Shown here: piece by piece, positions 48,140 through 60,694 of the stretch
How the letters are laid out: each line of letters starts with the position of its first letter
Position numbering within the stretch: position 1 is the first letter of the stretch
NCBI GenBank assembly: GCA_015680685.1
Contig: MNCI01003028.1
Location: 4,093-68,092 of the forward strand
Direction: 5' to 3'
DNA length: 64,000 nucleotides
From: Gnetum montanum
Lineage: Eukaryota; Streptophyta; Gnetopsida; Gnetales; Gnetaceae
Position numbers and translations under genes: made by a program
Notes under the pieces: generated by a model
The model's database searches: none
What the model was told of the DNA's origin: nothing
Seen by the model: only the letters and a program-made list of their open reading frames with translations

Positions 48140-49310
48140 TGTAGGAATACAACATGACTATGTATAGGAATCTTCATTCACCTTTGGTCCTCACCAAGCC
48201 CCATGGTGATCTCATGTGATACATTGATCCATAATACCTAGACCTTGAGCTCATAGCCTATGATGAATACATAACATCTGTACAGCACAACTAGACTAGC
48301 CAGACCATCTAGTTAAGGCTCTATATCTAGAGGCAAGTGATGTCACTAAGGATCCCCTCATTGAAATCCTTGTGGCAACACCTAGTGGCGAGGCAAAGGC
48401 ATTGAAACTTAGTTCTTTGATAGAGCCTCAACATACCCAAAACATTGTTAGAATACTCAATGAAAACACCAAGGCATTCACATGATCTTATGAAGACATG
48501 CCAGGCCTAGATCCTCATGTAGTACAACATAATATAATCCTTAATCCTAGCATAAAACCAGTTAAGTAGAAAGCATGTAAGGTTAGGCTTGAAGTGGTTT
48601 TGGTAGTCCATGATGAAATCACCAAGCTTTACAAAGTTAGTTTCATTTGAGCCATTAACTATGTAGACTGGGTCTCCAACATTGTGGTTGTACCTAAGAG
48701 AAATGGAAGTATACACATTTGCATAGAATTTTGGGACCTGAACAAGGTAGCCATTAAAGATGACTTCCCACTGATTAGTATTGATCAATTGGTCAATACT
48801 ATCGCTGGTCATTTCTTGTTGTCCTTCATGGATGGATTCTTAGGTTACAACTAGATTCAGATCAACCTAGAGTAACAACTTAGTACTACCTTTATGACCC
48901 CTTTGGGTACATTTTGTTATACTATGATGCCCTTTAGAATCAAGAACACAAGAGTGACTTATCAACATGCCATGATGTACATCTTTAGTGATTACATGTT
49001 AGGTCTACTCAATGATTACATTGGCCACATAGTAGTTAAGTCCAAAGTAGCACACAACCATGCAGATGACTTAGACCTTGTGATTAAACATTGTCTAAAG
49101 TACAAACTTAGGTTAAATCCCAAGAAATGTATCTTTGACGTTAAGACAGGTTGCATGCTAGGTTTTGTAATATCCAAAGTAGGCATACACATAGACCCCA
49201 ATAAGGTTAAGACCATTATCAACTTAGCATTATTAACTAAACTTAAGGAGCTACAAGGATTTCACATTAGATTGCAATTTATACACAAGTTTATCACATA
49301 GTTGACTGAC
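48140..49310 (+). pseudogene. Tat-like element reverse transcriptase remnant
   Basis: WVSNIVVVPKRNGSIHICIE (about 48669-48728), DLNKVAIKDDFPLISIDQLV, FLLSFMDGFLGYN, TTFMTPLGTFCYTMMPFRIK, VTYQHAMMYIF, then LLNDYIGHIVVKS (about 49006-49045), in which the catalytic Y-x-D-D has become YIGH, and LRLNPKKCIFDVKTGCMLGF. The 135-codon open stretch 48894-49301 is part of this. Catalytic aspartates are lost and several Gln codons are stops. Confidence 0.8.
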
Positions 49311-49319
49311 AAGTTGTAG

Positions 49320-49800
49320 CCAATGCAACACTTCCTTAAAAAGGGAGTCCACTTCAAGTGGACAGCTCAATGCCAAGAGGTATTTAAAAACCTTAAATAA
49401 GAGCTAGCTCAACTTCCAATGGTCTACCCTCCTTAAGGAGATAAACCTTTCTACATCTACCTTGATACCTCTAACATGTCCATCACTTCTCTACTTTGCC
49501 AAAAGTGAGATGATGACACAAAGGTCTTGGTATACTACTTAAGCCAAGCATTGGTTGCTTATGAAGCAAAGTATAACAATGTGAAAAAGAATTGTCTTGC
49601 CTTGGTCTTTGCACTTAAGAAATAGAGGCATTATCTTTTCCATAGTCAAGTCAACATCATCTACCAGAGTAACGTACTCTAAGCCATTACCACAAAGATC
49701 TACGAGAGTAGTCATATTGCATGATAAAGGAAATAACAATAGAGTTTGACCTACATTACATTGCACAAGCCTCAACAAAAGGTCAAGCTATAGCCACAAA
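49320..49800 (+). pseudogene. Tat-like element RNase H (gypsy type)
   Basis: KPFYIYLDTSNMSITSLLCQ (about 49444-49505), VLVYYLSQALVAYEAKYNNV, then KKNCLALVFALKK and RHYLFHSQVNIIYQSNVL follow the order of the first gypsy RNase H, with the D-x-S catalytic start recognisable. Stops are frequent. Confidence 0.7.
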
Positions 49801-49879
49801 ACTTACAGCTTCACCTATGAATGATCAAGTAATAATAGATTTGGAATTCCCGAATTAGCATGTCAATAGCATCAACCAA

Positions 49880-50290
49880 GTGCTTAACAACTTTGAGGAA
49901 CTCCTATACTTTGATGGTGCTACAAACTCTTAAGGGGGTAGTGCCATTGTCATTATCACATTTCCCTTTGGGGAGATTTGATCCTTCTTGTGTCATTTTT
50001 CATTCTCATGCACTAACAACGTGATGAAGTATGAAGGTCTTCTTAGAGGTATACTAGTAGCTCGCAACCTAGGAATACAAAACCTAGTGATCTGAGGTAA
50101 CTCGTAGTTAGTGGTCAACCAAGTTATAAAGGTTTACACTTATAAAGCCCAGCATTTACAATCCTATTGTAACCTGATGAAGCACTTGCTTAAACAATTT
50201 ACAACTATTGATGTTTAGCACATCCCCCACAATGAAAATGTTATTTCCAATGCATTAACAAAGTTAGCCTTAAACATTGCACCTAATATG
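49880..50290 (+). pseudogene. Second RNase H (archaeal type)
   Basis: YFDGATNS then GGSAIVIITFPFGEI (about 49910-49980), CTNNVMKYEGLLRGILVARN (about 50010-50070), LGIQNLVI, LVVNQVIKVYTYKAQHLQSY and HIPHNENVISNALTKLAL match the second RNase H of Tat elements (F-D-G-S...N-N-x-A-E-Y-E-A-L...G-D-S-x-L-V...A-D-x-L-A). This domain is what places the element in the Tat branch. Confidence 0.8.
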
Positions 50291-50559
50291 TTTCATGCAT
50301 TGCCCACCTCGGTGGTGGATTGCATTGTGCCTATCATGGAAACTACTGACATTGCATCCATGGCCACAGTTAGCACAAACCATGCAGTGAAATGGTACAA
50401 CAACATTAAGACGTACCTTCTACAAGGTGAGTCTCTACAACATCTAACCACTGCCGAAAAGTATGAAGTGCATAAATGATTGTGGTAGTGCGTCATCATG
50501 GGAGATAGCACCTTGCATTACAAATCCTATAATGGCATACAGTTAACATGTGTAAGTGA

Positions 50560-51440
50560 TAGTGAAGCATAGATGATCATTGAACAAGCTACAAGGGACT
50601 ATGTAGAGGTCACATAGTACCCAAGGTAATGATGGAAAAGATTAGATGCTTATGCTACTATTGGCCTTATATGGAGCACGATTATGTCTTCAAGGTCAAA
50701 ACATGTGACACATGTCAACAACATGGAAACTTCATGCATGTACCATCGACTAAATTGCACACAATGTAGATCATGTGGCCACTCCAATGTTGGGGGTTGG
50801 ACATCATAGGATCTATAATGTCTAAGTCCTCTGTAGGGAATAACTTCATTATAATCACAACTAAGTATTTTACCAAGTGGGTTGAGACTATTTCTCTTAG
50901 GAGGACTACATCATAGTAGGTTTGGAAGTTTGTACTTGACAACATAGTGACCCATTTTGGTTTACCCATGACCATAGTAACAGACAATGGGCCATAGTTT
51001 AGTAGTGTTGAGACCAAATCCTTTTGTGAGAGCTTCAGAATCAAATATTTCTTTTTGTTGTCATACTACATATAGGTGAATGGCCAAACGAAGGCCACAA
51101 AAAAGGTCATCATCAACCTTCTAAAGAAGATTCTTAGTACTAGGAAGTGACAATGGCACAAGAAATTAGTCTATGCACTTTAGAAATACCACACAACATG
51201 TAGAAAAATAATAGGTAAGATGCCATACAGTTTGGTTTATGGAAGCTATTTTTCCTCTTGAGTTGTAGGTTTCATCATTTCGTGTGATTCTCTCAAGCTT
51301 GATCGATGAGGCTCAAAATGATGAGTTGAGAACTAAGGACCTCAGTATGATAGAGGAGGAACAAATGTAGATGCTTGATTGCATTAGGGGGTACCAAGAA
51401 ACATAATGGTAGAAACATCATCATAATTAGCATCAATGCT
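50560..51440 (+). pseudogene. Tat-like element integrase remnant
   Basis: CHYCYYWPYMEHDYV-like residues near 50650, CDTCQQHGN (about 50707), then GLDIIGS, NFIIITTKYFTKWVETISLR, ILVTDNGP-like VTDNGP (about 50978-50995), GQTKATKKVIINLLKKI (about 51082-51130) and PYSLVYGS (about 51222-51245) are ordered integrase blocks. Frames change at least once. The segment after 51290 (EAQNDELRTKDLSMIEEEQ) is the usual Tat C-terminal region. Confidence 0.75.
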
Positions 51441-51659
51441 TAATCAAGAAAGGGGACCTAGTCCTCAAGGCTATTTGCAAATCCATGGACAAATTCTCAA
51501 CCAACTAGGAAGGGCCTTTCTTAGTCACCAAGGCCTATGACAATGGAGCATTCAAGCTTGCTAACGATTATGACAATGATTTTGCCAATCTAGTGGACCA
51601 ATTATACTTGAAGCCTTACTACACCTAGTATGTAGTGCCACATTTTGACAAAGCAAGTG

Positions 51660-52330
51660 AAGAAACATAATTTGCTATGACTATAAACTAGCATAGCTCA
51701 TCCGTTATGACATTAAACTAGCATCTACATCTATAATTTGCTACAACCCTAAACTAGCATAGATAGTCTGCTATGACTTCAAACTAGCATAGAAGTTTTC
51801 TATGACTATAAATTGGCATAACTCATCCGCTATGACATTAAACTAGTATTCACATTTGTAGTCTACTATGACTATAAAATAACATAGAAGTCCTCTATGA
51901 CTATGAACTAGTACAGAAGTCCACTATGACTATAAATTAGCATAGAAGTCTTCTATGGCTATAAATTAGCATAACTCATTTGCTATGATGTTAAATTAGC
52001 ATCCACATCCATAGTCTGCTATGACTCTAAACTAGCACAGATAGTCCGCTATGACTATAAACTGGCTTAGAAGTTTGCTATGACTATAAACTGGCACAAC
52101 TCATCTACTATGAGGTTAAACTGGCATGGATTGACCTTGGGTCATGAATTTAAATGAACATAGTAGCACATCTGCTACAATGTTAAACTAGCATGTAGCA
52201 GTCTACTAATACTATAAACTAGCATGCATCATGGTGTGCCAAGACTGTAAATTGGGTCTGCTGGGACCTTAAACTTGCAAAGCATATGGTTTACTATGAC
52301 CTTAAATTGGGTTCATAGTTCATCACACAT
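51660..52330 (+). repeat. Tandem array of about 30-bp units, core CTATGAC-TATAAACTAGCA
   Basis: About 20 units of 29-36 bp, for example CTATGACTATAAATTAGCAT then AGAAGTCTT, in the 3' untranslated part of the Tat-like element. The same family occurs inverted at 63700-63920 in the third element. Confidence 0.85.
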
Positions 52331-53887
52331 AGTTCTACGAGCAAGCAAGTGAGAATACTTCCAAATCCTCCTTCTTGTCCATCTACATCTCGTGGGTAGG
52401 GTGGGGGACACTGTAGTTCTAGAATGGATTTCCTATCATTGGGAGAGGCCTTTAGAAGATTTGTAGCTTTACCATCCCCTTGCATTTTGCTAATCTTTTG
52501 AAACTACCCTCGAGCATTTTTTTGATCTTCCAAAGCTTCTATCATTGGTACCAACACTACCAACTCTAGGCAACACTTGCAACACTACCAACTTCAGGCA
52601 TTTTTCCAGTGCTTTGAGCTCTTGTCATTAGCACTGCCCTTTGGAGTAGTTGCAACATTATGGCCCTCTCATTGTTTTGCTATTTTTTTAGGCTCTTGCC
52701 ATTACTTGGGTTTGGAAGCACTTGCAATGTCATGGTCCCCTACCACTTTGATAGTGTTCTAGGCTTCTATTGGTGGTGTGGACTCTCAAGCACTTGTAGC
52801 ATCATTTTCCCTGATACCTTTACTAGCTTTTAGAACACTTGCAACTAGTTTAGCTATTGTAGCATTTCTAGCACCCTCGCATCCAGTAGTTTACTCACAT
52901 CTCATGCTATGTGGTTTTTTTCTGTTTTCTCTATGTTGTGCTTGTAGGATGAAGCCTTAGAGGTAGTCATACAGAGATGCATCTCATCATAGCAGCAAGT
53001 CACCGGCTTGCTTTAATATGCATGATTAGACTAGCATCCCTATTACCTTGCTATAGTCTACTTACATCTACCTCATCTTCCTTGCATTTCCCTACCTTCC
53101 TTGCTTGCAAACCATTTCTATGCATGTGCATCCTTTAAGTCAACCACAAAACCCATGATAAATGTAACACAACTCATCCCATGGGAAGCCTTTGTGGGTT
53201 GGTCAAAGCCCAAGCAGATGTAATGAAAATCATCTTGGGAAGGAAACACTTGTCCTATAGACGTGACATGGTTGCCTTAGAGTAAGGCTCATTATGTGGC
53301 ATGTATTTCACCTAATGGAAAGTATCCTACAGCTAGCATTTAGCAATGTGCAAAGCCCAAAGTAGATTCACCTCGTAATCAACAAAGAAAAAAATTCTCA
53401 AAAGGAAAAAAAAAAAGAAAGAAAATGGGGCAAAACATGTCCACTGCAAAAATTAGTAGAGCTACAATTTTGCAATGGGTCCAACCCTAAATTCACCTTG
53501 TTTCTCTCATAAGCATTTCGAAGAGAGATCATAATTTTAGGGGCAAGCCATCCTAGTGTCACGGATGCTAGCTCTCTCATATGCATTCTGATGAGAGGTC
53601 ACCATTTTGGTGGCAAGATACTTTGGTACCATGATCATCGTTAGCCATGATAACTCCACATCTTGTAGCATGACATCTTATTTTCATTTTACTTCTACTG
53701 AAATCCCTAGCACATCCCCTATGTACTTTCCCTCCAGAATACTACAATCCTTAGCACTATTGAGCATGGTGTAGCGACATCTAGTCAGGTACTAATGACT
53801 GATGTTGGTGCCAAGCCTGCCATGGTGTTTTTTGTTCATTGTCAATTTCTCAAGCTACTCCTCTAAATTTCAACAAAGAGGGGCTAA
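52331..53887 (+). other. 3' untranslated region and polypurine tract of the Tat-like element
   Basis: No coding domain. It matches, inverted, 62511-63690 of the third element (for example ACACAACTCATCCCATGGGA and GGTCAAAGCCCAAGCAGATG). A purine-rich low-complexity run lies at 53398-53428. The polypurine tract ACAAAGAGGGGCTAA is at 53873-53887. Confidence 0.65.
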
Positions 53888-55473
53888 TGAAACACCACAA
53901 AATTTGGGCTATTGTGTCTTAGCTACAAATTTGTCTAAGTGTTGGGCCTACGCTCCTCACTACTATGATTATGCTCTAGAGTGTAGTCAGCATAGTTTGC
54001 AACATAGGACTAGATTTGCAAGATTTTTATAAGTGTTGACAATAGTTGCAAATTTTTTCTAAGTGTGAGGACTACACTCTCACTGCTGGGACTATGCTTC
54101 AGAGTGTAGTCAATGTAGTTAGCACACCAATGGCTAGTTTTGCAAATTTTCCTAAGTGTCAAGCCAGAAACTATCAAGGTACTTGAACATGGAAGAAACA
54201 ATTTGGAAAATTTTCTAACTTCTAAGACTATGCTCTAGAGTGTAGTCAGTGTAGTTTGCATGAAGACATTAGTTTTTACTAGATTTTTCTAAGTGTCAAT
54301 CCTATGGTATCACTATCAAGACTATGCTATAGAGTGTAGTTAGCATTAAACCTTATTTTTTTTTGCAAAATTTGTCTAACTATTAGGACTATGCTTCAGA
54401 GCATAGTTAGTGTAGTAATGTAGAATAGCCTCCAAAATCCTCTAGAGCTCAGCACCAACCTTTGCCTCAACTCCAACACACCTCTAGCAAGCAAGATTAG
54501 CAATTTGCACTTCTTTTGCATCCATCAGTTGTTCCCAAATTATACTTATGCTTGACACCACTCGAGAGAGTGGACCAGGTAGTCCCAAAGCATAGTCTCC
54601 AAAACCACACTATTTTGCATTATTTTCAGGTACCTTGTAGTTTATTCAACACTGGCACATGTAGTTTGGATAGTGTAGTTATAGTTTAGTATCTCAAGGG
54701 TCCATTGGAGCACACTAGTAGAACACCATTTTCTTTAGTGTGAGAATAGTTGGATGCAGTGTAGTCCCAACTATCCATCTACCCCATGGTGCCCAATCCA
54801 TCTACTCCAATGCTCTACATTTTAGGGGTTGGAAAATTTGACCATTGGCATTCCTAGAAATCTTTGCATTCAAGCACACTTAGCATTTTGGCAGACTCTG
54901 TACTAGCACTTTGCACAATTGCACACCACCCAACACATCGTAGATCACCTTAGCCCATGGAACACTGTGGTGGCCAATCTTGTAGGCACATACTTGATGG
55001 TAGACATTAGTCTTCATAACCAGACATCTTGAGACTATGACTATGTTGCCTACTGCACCTATTTATACACCATGTACCTCCTTACCTTTTCTTATAGTTA
55101 ACTATGCTCCCTACATTTGGGGTGGTGCTACTTTCTCTCTCACTTGCATTTTTAGCATTTTCTCTCGCATTATAGCATTTAACTTACCTTTTTCACTATT
55201 TTCTTCACATATTTATGTGTTTGTACCTTCGCTTTGCATTAGAAACCTTGACTACACTTGCCCTCATTGACATCATGGATGCTCCAAACACCATGCAAAC
55301 CCTTCGCATTCATTTTTGCGGTGCACTCTATAAGTTCTAGTTCGATCAACAAGTCCATTCTAGGCACCCCATCTCCATTTCTAGCATATCCTCACACAAA
55401 CACGTGGCTAAACTATGTGCACCAAAAACCTCTCAATGTACCATTCCAGCCTATGATGTTTTTGATTACTACA
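53888..55473 (+). repeat. 3' LTR of the Tat-like element
   Basis: 1586 bp, TGAAACACCACAAAATTTGG to GATTACTACA; partner of 35557-37181. Confidence 0.85.
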
Positions 55474-57801
55474 TTCTCCACCAAAAGGATAAATAGAATT
55501 TCCACTTATGCCACCAATGGAAGCTTCATTATCATGGGAAAACTCTATGCAAACATGGCTCATCTATTATTCCTAGAGATTTAAAGAAGATTCAAAGAAA
55601 ATAAGGTAGGGAAGCTCACTTTTCATTGCATTGCCTCATTAGAAGGTCGTGTAAGCAAGCATGAATTCTAGATTACACAAATAATGTCCTATGCAAGGCC
55701 TAGAATGCATCTTATGTTGAAATGTCAAAACAAACACCTTCTAAGAAAGATCAACTAGAGAAGCCAGTAGACATTGAAGGACCTATAGGATCTACACCAA
55801 TACAAAGCATCATAGTTATGGAAATGGAGTAAGTAGGGCCTAGTGAATCAACACTAGTTGGTAATAGACCTAAAGCAGGTGCTCCATCAGCATAGCTTAA
55901 CTACTAACCTTCCATGAGCCACTTGCAACATATTGTTGAAACCATAAGCTAGGGAAATAGGGAAGGTTCTGTAATGTATAGAGTAAGAGATAATTTCATA
56001 AGGCTTGTAGCATCAACAAGACCCACTAGTGGTAAAATATCATTACAAGTAGGAGAAGATGATGACTAGGCACAAAAAATCTTAGGGAACACTACATCCT
56101 TCCAAGTCCTGCTAGAGATAGTAGAAGGAGCTGCAATTATGATAATGCAACACCAAGATGCAATAGGAGTAACTAAAGTTATCACTAACTATATGAAGAA
56201 ATCCTTTAATGTTTCCATTGTACCACCAATAGAAATTACAAGAGTCAAATATGGAGAAACCATTGGTGGAATCCCTATGATCCCACAACAACATGAAGAT
56301 ATTCTTGATTGACTATTGTAGATAGGATAGGTGATGAAAAATCTTTTTGATATCTCTAGTGATATCATTGCAGTATAGTTAAATCTAATTTTAACAAAGG
56401 GCAAGTTGGTAATAGCCAAAACTAGAGTTGAGCATCCAAAGAATGAGGTGCAAAGGATGTAAGCAAAATTGATAGCATTAAGAGTAGAAAAGAAAGACCA
56501 TGCATAATACATAGTGCTAGACTAGTTGAAAAAACTTAGAATAGAATAAGTAGCCTAGCTCATAGCTAGAAATATTCAAGTGGAGATGAAGAAATAAAAA
56601 GCAATGTGAAATGCCTTTGTGGTGGAAGCCCAAACATACACTCACACCAAAGCACTAACTACCCTTAAGGAAGAAAATAAAAAGATTGTTGCAAAAAATA
56701 TGAGGTTGATGGACATAGAAAAGTAGAAGAATGTTCTCAAAGACAACATCTATAAATTAAGAGAACAATTTGGTAGTGTCAACCAAGCCATGAGGAAACT
56801 GGTTAGAGAAAATAGAACCTTATCAATGGAGGAAGTTTGTACAATTTTTCAAATGTCAAAAATTGAGATTAGCGTATGGAAAAACAAGGCCAAAAAGCAT
56901 GAAATACTTAAGGAACACATCAAAGACCAAGTGGGAATGTATAAATAGATTAATGAAAAAGAGATCTAAATGGCCAAGGAAAAAATCATCTTAATTACAA
57001 TGCAAACACTTGATTGACAATCAATCATGGATGGTCTTGCCGATGTTCATCAAGCTAAAGTGAAGAACAAAGACTTGTAGATCAAAAACCTCATAGAATA
57101 CATAGGATTAGCAAATCTCTAATATGATAATCTAGCCATGCTATTATAGTTGGACCTTGAAATGAATTAAAGTAGCAAGTGGCTACAACCTATGCATTAT
57201 ATGAGAAAGAGTTTGTGGACAAAATGGATGCATAAAAAAATTGCACATTGCAAACTCAGAGCTTGAAGTGGTCAAAGCTAGCTACCAAGATTAGAAGGAT
57301 GTAGCAGCAAACCTAAGTTGCAAAATGACGGACTACCAAGAATAAAGAAAACTAGCAATGGCATTTGAGAAAGAAAGACAACAATTTGTAGCTTGATATA
57401 TGAAGGTAAACAAAATGTGTCCATAGTTATCATAACCATTGGAGGTACCAAATCTAGCAAGGAAAAGCTTCAGGCATTACTTAGAAAATATCAAATTCCA
57501 AATCCTAATGACAAAAGAAAAAAACTCATGGAGGAGGCACCACCACAAGAGACATAAGGTTACATCAAATTCTAAAGTTTTATTTTATTTTTGTCTTATT
57601 TTATTGTCATGTGTGTTCATCATGCAATGCATGATAATTTTGTAAACATCACTCAAACCATAATGCAAAATTTGTAGTAGAGTCAGTTATGTAAATAAGT
57701 CATAATATTCAAGTCTATATACAACCTCATAAATTTTGTGAGGGACTATATTCTCCTTTTGTTTTAACTCAAGTAAGAGTTTCCAGTTAGTTGTGGGGGT
57801 A
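55474..57801 (+). pseudogene. Third ORF of the outer element, right part
   Basis: The plus-strand frame interrupted at 35556 resumes here in phase (STKRINRISTYATNGSFIIM). From about 56060 it reads ILGNTTSFQVLLEIVEGAAI, then SFNVSIVPPIEITRVKYGET, then from about 56600 a heptad-rich, Lys/Glu-rich stretch such as LKEENKKIVAKNMRLMDIEK and NIYKLREQFGSVNQAMRKLV that should form coiled coils. I recognise no known domain. Its place between integrase and the polypurine tract (TTGTGGGGGTA, 57791-57801) is that of the extra ORF of Athila elements, usually called env-like, but no membrane segment is evident. Confidence 0.5.
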
Positions 57802-58680
57802 TGATAAAAATAGTTTATGTCAGTGATGTGTTATTGTATCTATGATATCATAGCTTTATTTTTTTTCATCATATACACGATGTGGTGGATCTTGGTCTTC
57901 AATATAAATACCAATCCACCATCACATCAAAGGAAAAACTTTGTTTCAACACTTAGCTAGATTCTTACAATTTGTTTTTTTTATTTGAACTTAGGGATAT
58001 AGTGAATGCTCATAGTGTGATGTTAAGAAATTATATGGAATCTTTATTTGAGTGAATTTCTTTTATGCATAGTTCATGGTTGGAAATAAAGATTGAGATT
58101 GTTTCTCATCATTGCAAAATTCCACTTGGTTTACTTTGCTCTTACTTAGTTCATTTTTTATACTTAGTTAATATCTTTTTTACAATTCAATATGTTTATA
58201 ATTTCTAAGTGCTTTACTCTTTCATTGTTCCTTAGTATAGAAATATAAGTGAGAATGGTTTTGAATGTATAAGTGTAATCATTTGGTAAACTCAATAGTA
58301 TTATTACTTGTTTTGCATAGTAGCATAACACTTGGTTATCTCAATGATGGTTGCATAAGCCCAAGATGTGAATGGTAAACTAGAAATAGATACTTATTTC
58401 CTATAGGATAAAATAGTTTCTTTATTTGTAATACATAGACATAGAATATATTACTTTATTTTAAATCATGTTCACACTTAGTCCTAATTTGAGCCAACAA
58501 GCCTCACCAAGAGTTAAACCATACAACTTGTACTTTGCTAACTCAAATTGAGAAGACAACGATCATGAATTGAACATTAACTACTAGTAAATCTACATTG
58601 ATCATCCATGGATTACGATTAGGTTGCACGTGTGCACTTGTGACTTGTATGGTGGAGTGTTGGAATATCCAACTGCATAT
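57802..58680 (+). repeat. 3' LTR of the outer Athila-like element
   Basis: About 879 bp, the partner of 25416-26355. The right edge is uncertain by about ten bases because the two LTRs have diverged there. Confidence 0.8.
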
Positions 58681-60694
58681 TAATAATACCTAAACTAAAA
58701 ATATTAATCAATGAGTTTTTAGAAAATTCTTTCACAATCTTATGATGGAATTTAAAATATTTCCTACATTTTTAATAACTTACATTTAAAATTTTTGAAA
58801 GCATTTTACATCCAAAACAAAGAAAAATGTGTAAAACATCTTGCAAATTCATAGTACACTAGGGATGGATCATTGAAGCGATAATTGTTTTTCAAATTGA
58901 AAAATAATGATTCTTACCATGGTTGACAAAATCCTTGGTTTTTTCTATGATTAACAAACATCTTTCGATGTTGATATAGCAAAGGAGGACAAGACAAGGT
59001 TAAGACTACTATATCAACACATTGAAAGAGGGCAAGACAACTATCATTATGCTTCCTTAAGATACTAAAAGAGGGCAAGGTAGTGCATAGAAGACTTTGT
59101 CATCCATTGAAAGATACTTATGACCTTCAAAATTCATTAGATGTTTTTATGAGTGCTTAGTCTAATGACACAACATGGATTAACATCTCATTATTATTGA
59201 TAGTTAGTGTCAATGATCTATGATAAGACATGTGTCATTTTGGCCTATGGGTTAGCTTGCTTAGCTTTGTACTTATAGGTGCTATGTTCAAAGCCTTGTA
59301 CTAACAATCCTTTTGGAATTGCTATGTTGCTAGCCTAGGGACATGTCGTAGGTAGACCTGACCTTTCCCTCAAGAATAGTCTATGATAAGATATTTTTTT
59401 TCACTATGTTGATATTCAAAGAAAGGCTAAGGCATTATACACAATGCCACATCAATATGTTAAGTGATATCATGGTTCTCCTATTTGTGTCATGTCATTA
59501 GGGGTAAGGGGAAACCTATGTTAAATAATATGTCATGTCTTCAAACATAATAAGATGTCACAATAATGGCAAGTGCAATGTTCCAAAATATTACCATGAA
59601 GCTCTTACTTTTGCCATGTCATTAGGAACAAGGGTTAGCTTATGTTAGACAATATGTGCTGGATCTAAACATAATTAGACATCATAATAATGGCAAGTTC
59701 AATAGTACAAAATATAATATGACTAATGAGCAACAAGTTTCTCCTACATTCAACAATACAAATTACAATCATTCATACATGATCTGATTGTAATCCATGG
59801 ATTAGACTAGCTAAATATCTAAATCATTTAAGTATGAATATAGATCAATATCTTCTTAGTTATACTTATGTGGCCCTTAGTGTATATGGTTAAGTATAAC
59901 CAAGATATATAATATCCTTATTGAGATAGGTCATTAAATCAATTTACCAAGAGAAGAGCGTATTTGTAGATTGTGAAAATAATGCATAGAAGATGAAGAC
60001 CATATATTTTTTATTTTTCTCATCTTTGGCTCACATTTGATTAATTTATACTATTAATTATAATTTGATAATTTTTTTCTTTCAAATTAACCCTATCTGC
60101 TTAGAGCATTACATCAATGATGTTTTCAACTTTCTTCAAAATTATATTAAGTCATTGCAACTTTCCAACAAATCTTTTGTGATTTTCTAGATATAAAACA
60201 AAGTTCTAGTTTTTAATTTCCATAATATTTAATGTTATTTGGTCATGAATAAAATATTATTAAAATATAGAAAATTACTAATTAATCTAATAAAAAAGAA
60301 ATAAAGTCTAATCTAGCCTAAGCGATGAGCATCCATTCCCAACTTGCAGTACACATCTTGAACTTATGCTATTATTGCTGGATTAATAAGTGTTCCACTG
60401 TTAGGTGTACCAAGTGGTACATTGCTAGGATTACCAAAAATTAAGATACTTATGCTTAAAGTTAGTTCTACTCATTTTCTTGATTAACATTCATTTAATC
60501 ATAAATTGTTAACTAGGTATGCATAAAGGAAATAAATAAGAAAATTAAAGTACAATTAGAAAAATATTAGGTTAATTTAAAGTACTATAATGAAGGTAAA
60601 TCAATCTTGATCTTATTGCCATCATGAAAATGTATCTAGGTACATGATGACTTAAATAAGACTCCATACAATCATTTCATATTTATGTTATGGG
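58681..60694. other. Spacer with small duplications and a LINE-like fragment
   Basis: Two copies of a block sharing ATGTCATTAGG...TTATGTTA...AATAATGGCAAGT(G/T)CAAT lie at about 59486-59600 and 59612-59714. Otherwise AT-rich, with no gene. Confidence 0.45.
59915..60060 (+). pseudogene. Zinc-binding reverse-transcriptase C-terminal fragment
   Basis: On the plus strand, with one frameshift, INLPREERICRL, an altered C-E-N-N-A, then KMKTIYFLFF resembles the I-P-x-E-E-R-x-C-x-x-C...E-D-E-x-H-F/I-x-x-x-C segment found at the C-terminus of some non-LTR element proteins. It is too short for a family assignment. Confidence 0.3.

Larger units (their letters stand above)
35557..55473 (+). mobile_element. 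Tat/Ogre-like Ty3/gypsy retrotransposon, 19.9 kb, nested
   Basis: LTRs 35557-37181 and 53888-55473 begin T(G/A)AAACACCAC and end ACTACA. Target duplication: TTCTT (35552-35556) and TTCTC (55474-55478). Polypurine tract ACAAAGAGGGGCTAA abuts the 3' LTR. Order on the plus strand: gag, knuckle, protease, a 6.7-kb region with antisense frames, reverse transcriptase, RNase H, a second (archaeal-type) RNase H, integrase, tandem array, 3' LTR. Dual RNase H is the hallmark of the Tat branch, which includes Ogre, Grande and Retand. Stops are frequent throughout. Confidence 0.85.
25416..58680 (+). mobile_element. Athila-like Ty3/gypsy retrotransposon, split by a nested element
   Basis: LTRs at 25416-26355 and 57802 to about 58680 both open TGATAAAAATAGTTTATGT. 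Just inside the left LTR, AGCATCGTTGCCAAGGATG matches the Athila-type primer site TGGCGCCGTTGCCGGGGA with several changes. The polypurine tract TTGTGGGGGTA adjoins the right LTR. Gag, protease, reverse transcriptase, RNase H and integrase follow on the plus strand, then a third coding region between integrase and the 3' LTR, where Athila elements carry an extra ORF. The 19.9-kb element at 35557-55473 is inserted in that third region. Without it the outer element would be about 13.3 kb. All frames are broken. Confidence 0.8.

Noticed and set aside
51660-52330. CRISPR-like array because of regular units
   Set aside because: Units are directly tandem with no spacers and are diverged, in a eukaryotic retrotransposon; this is a minisatellite.
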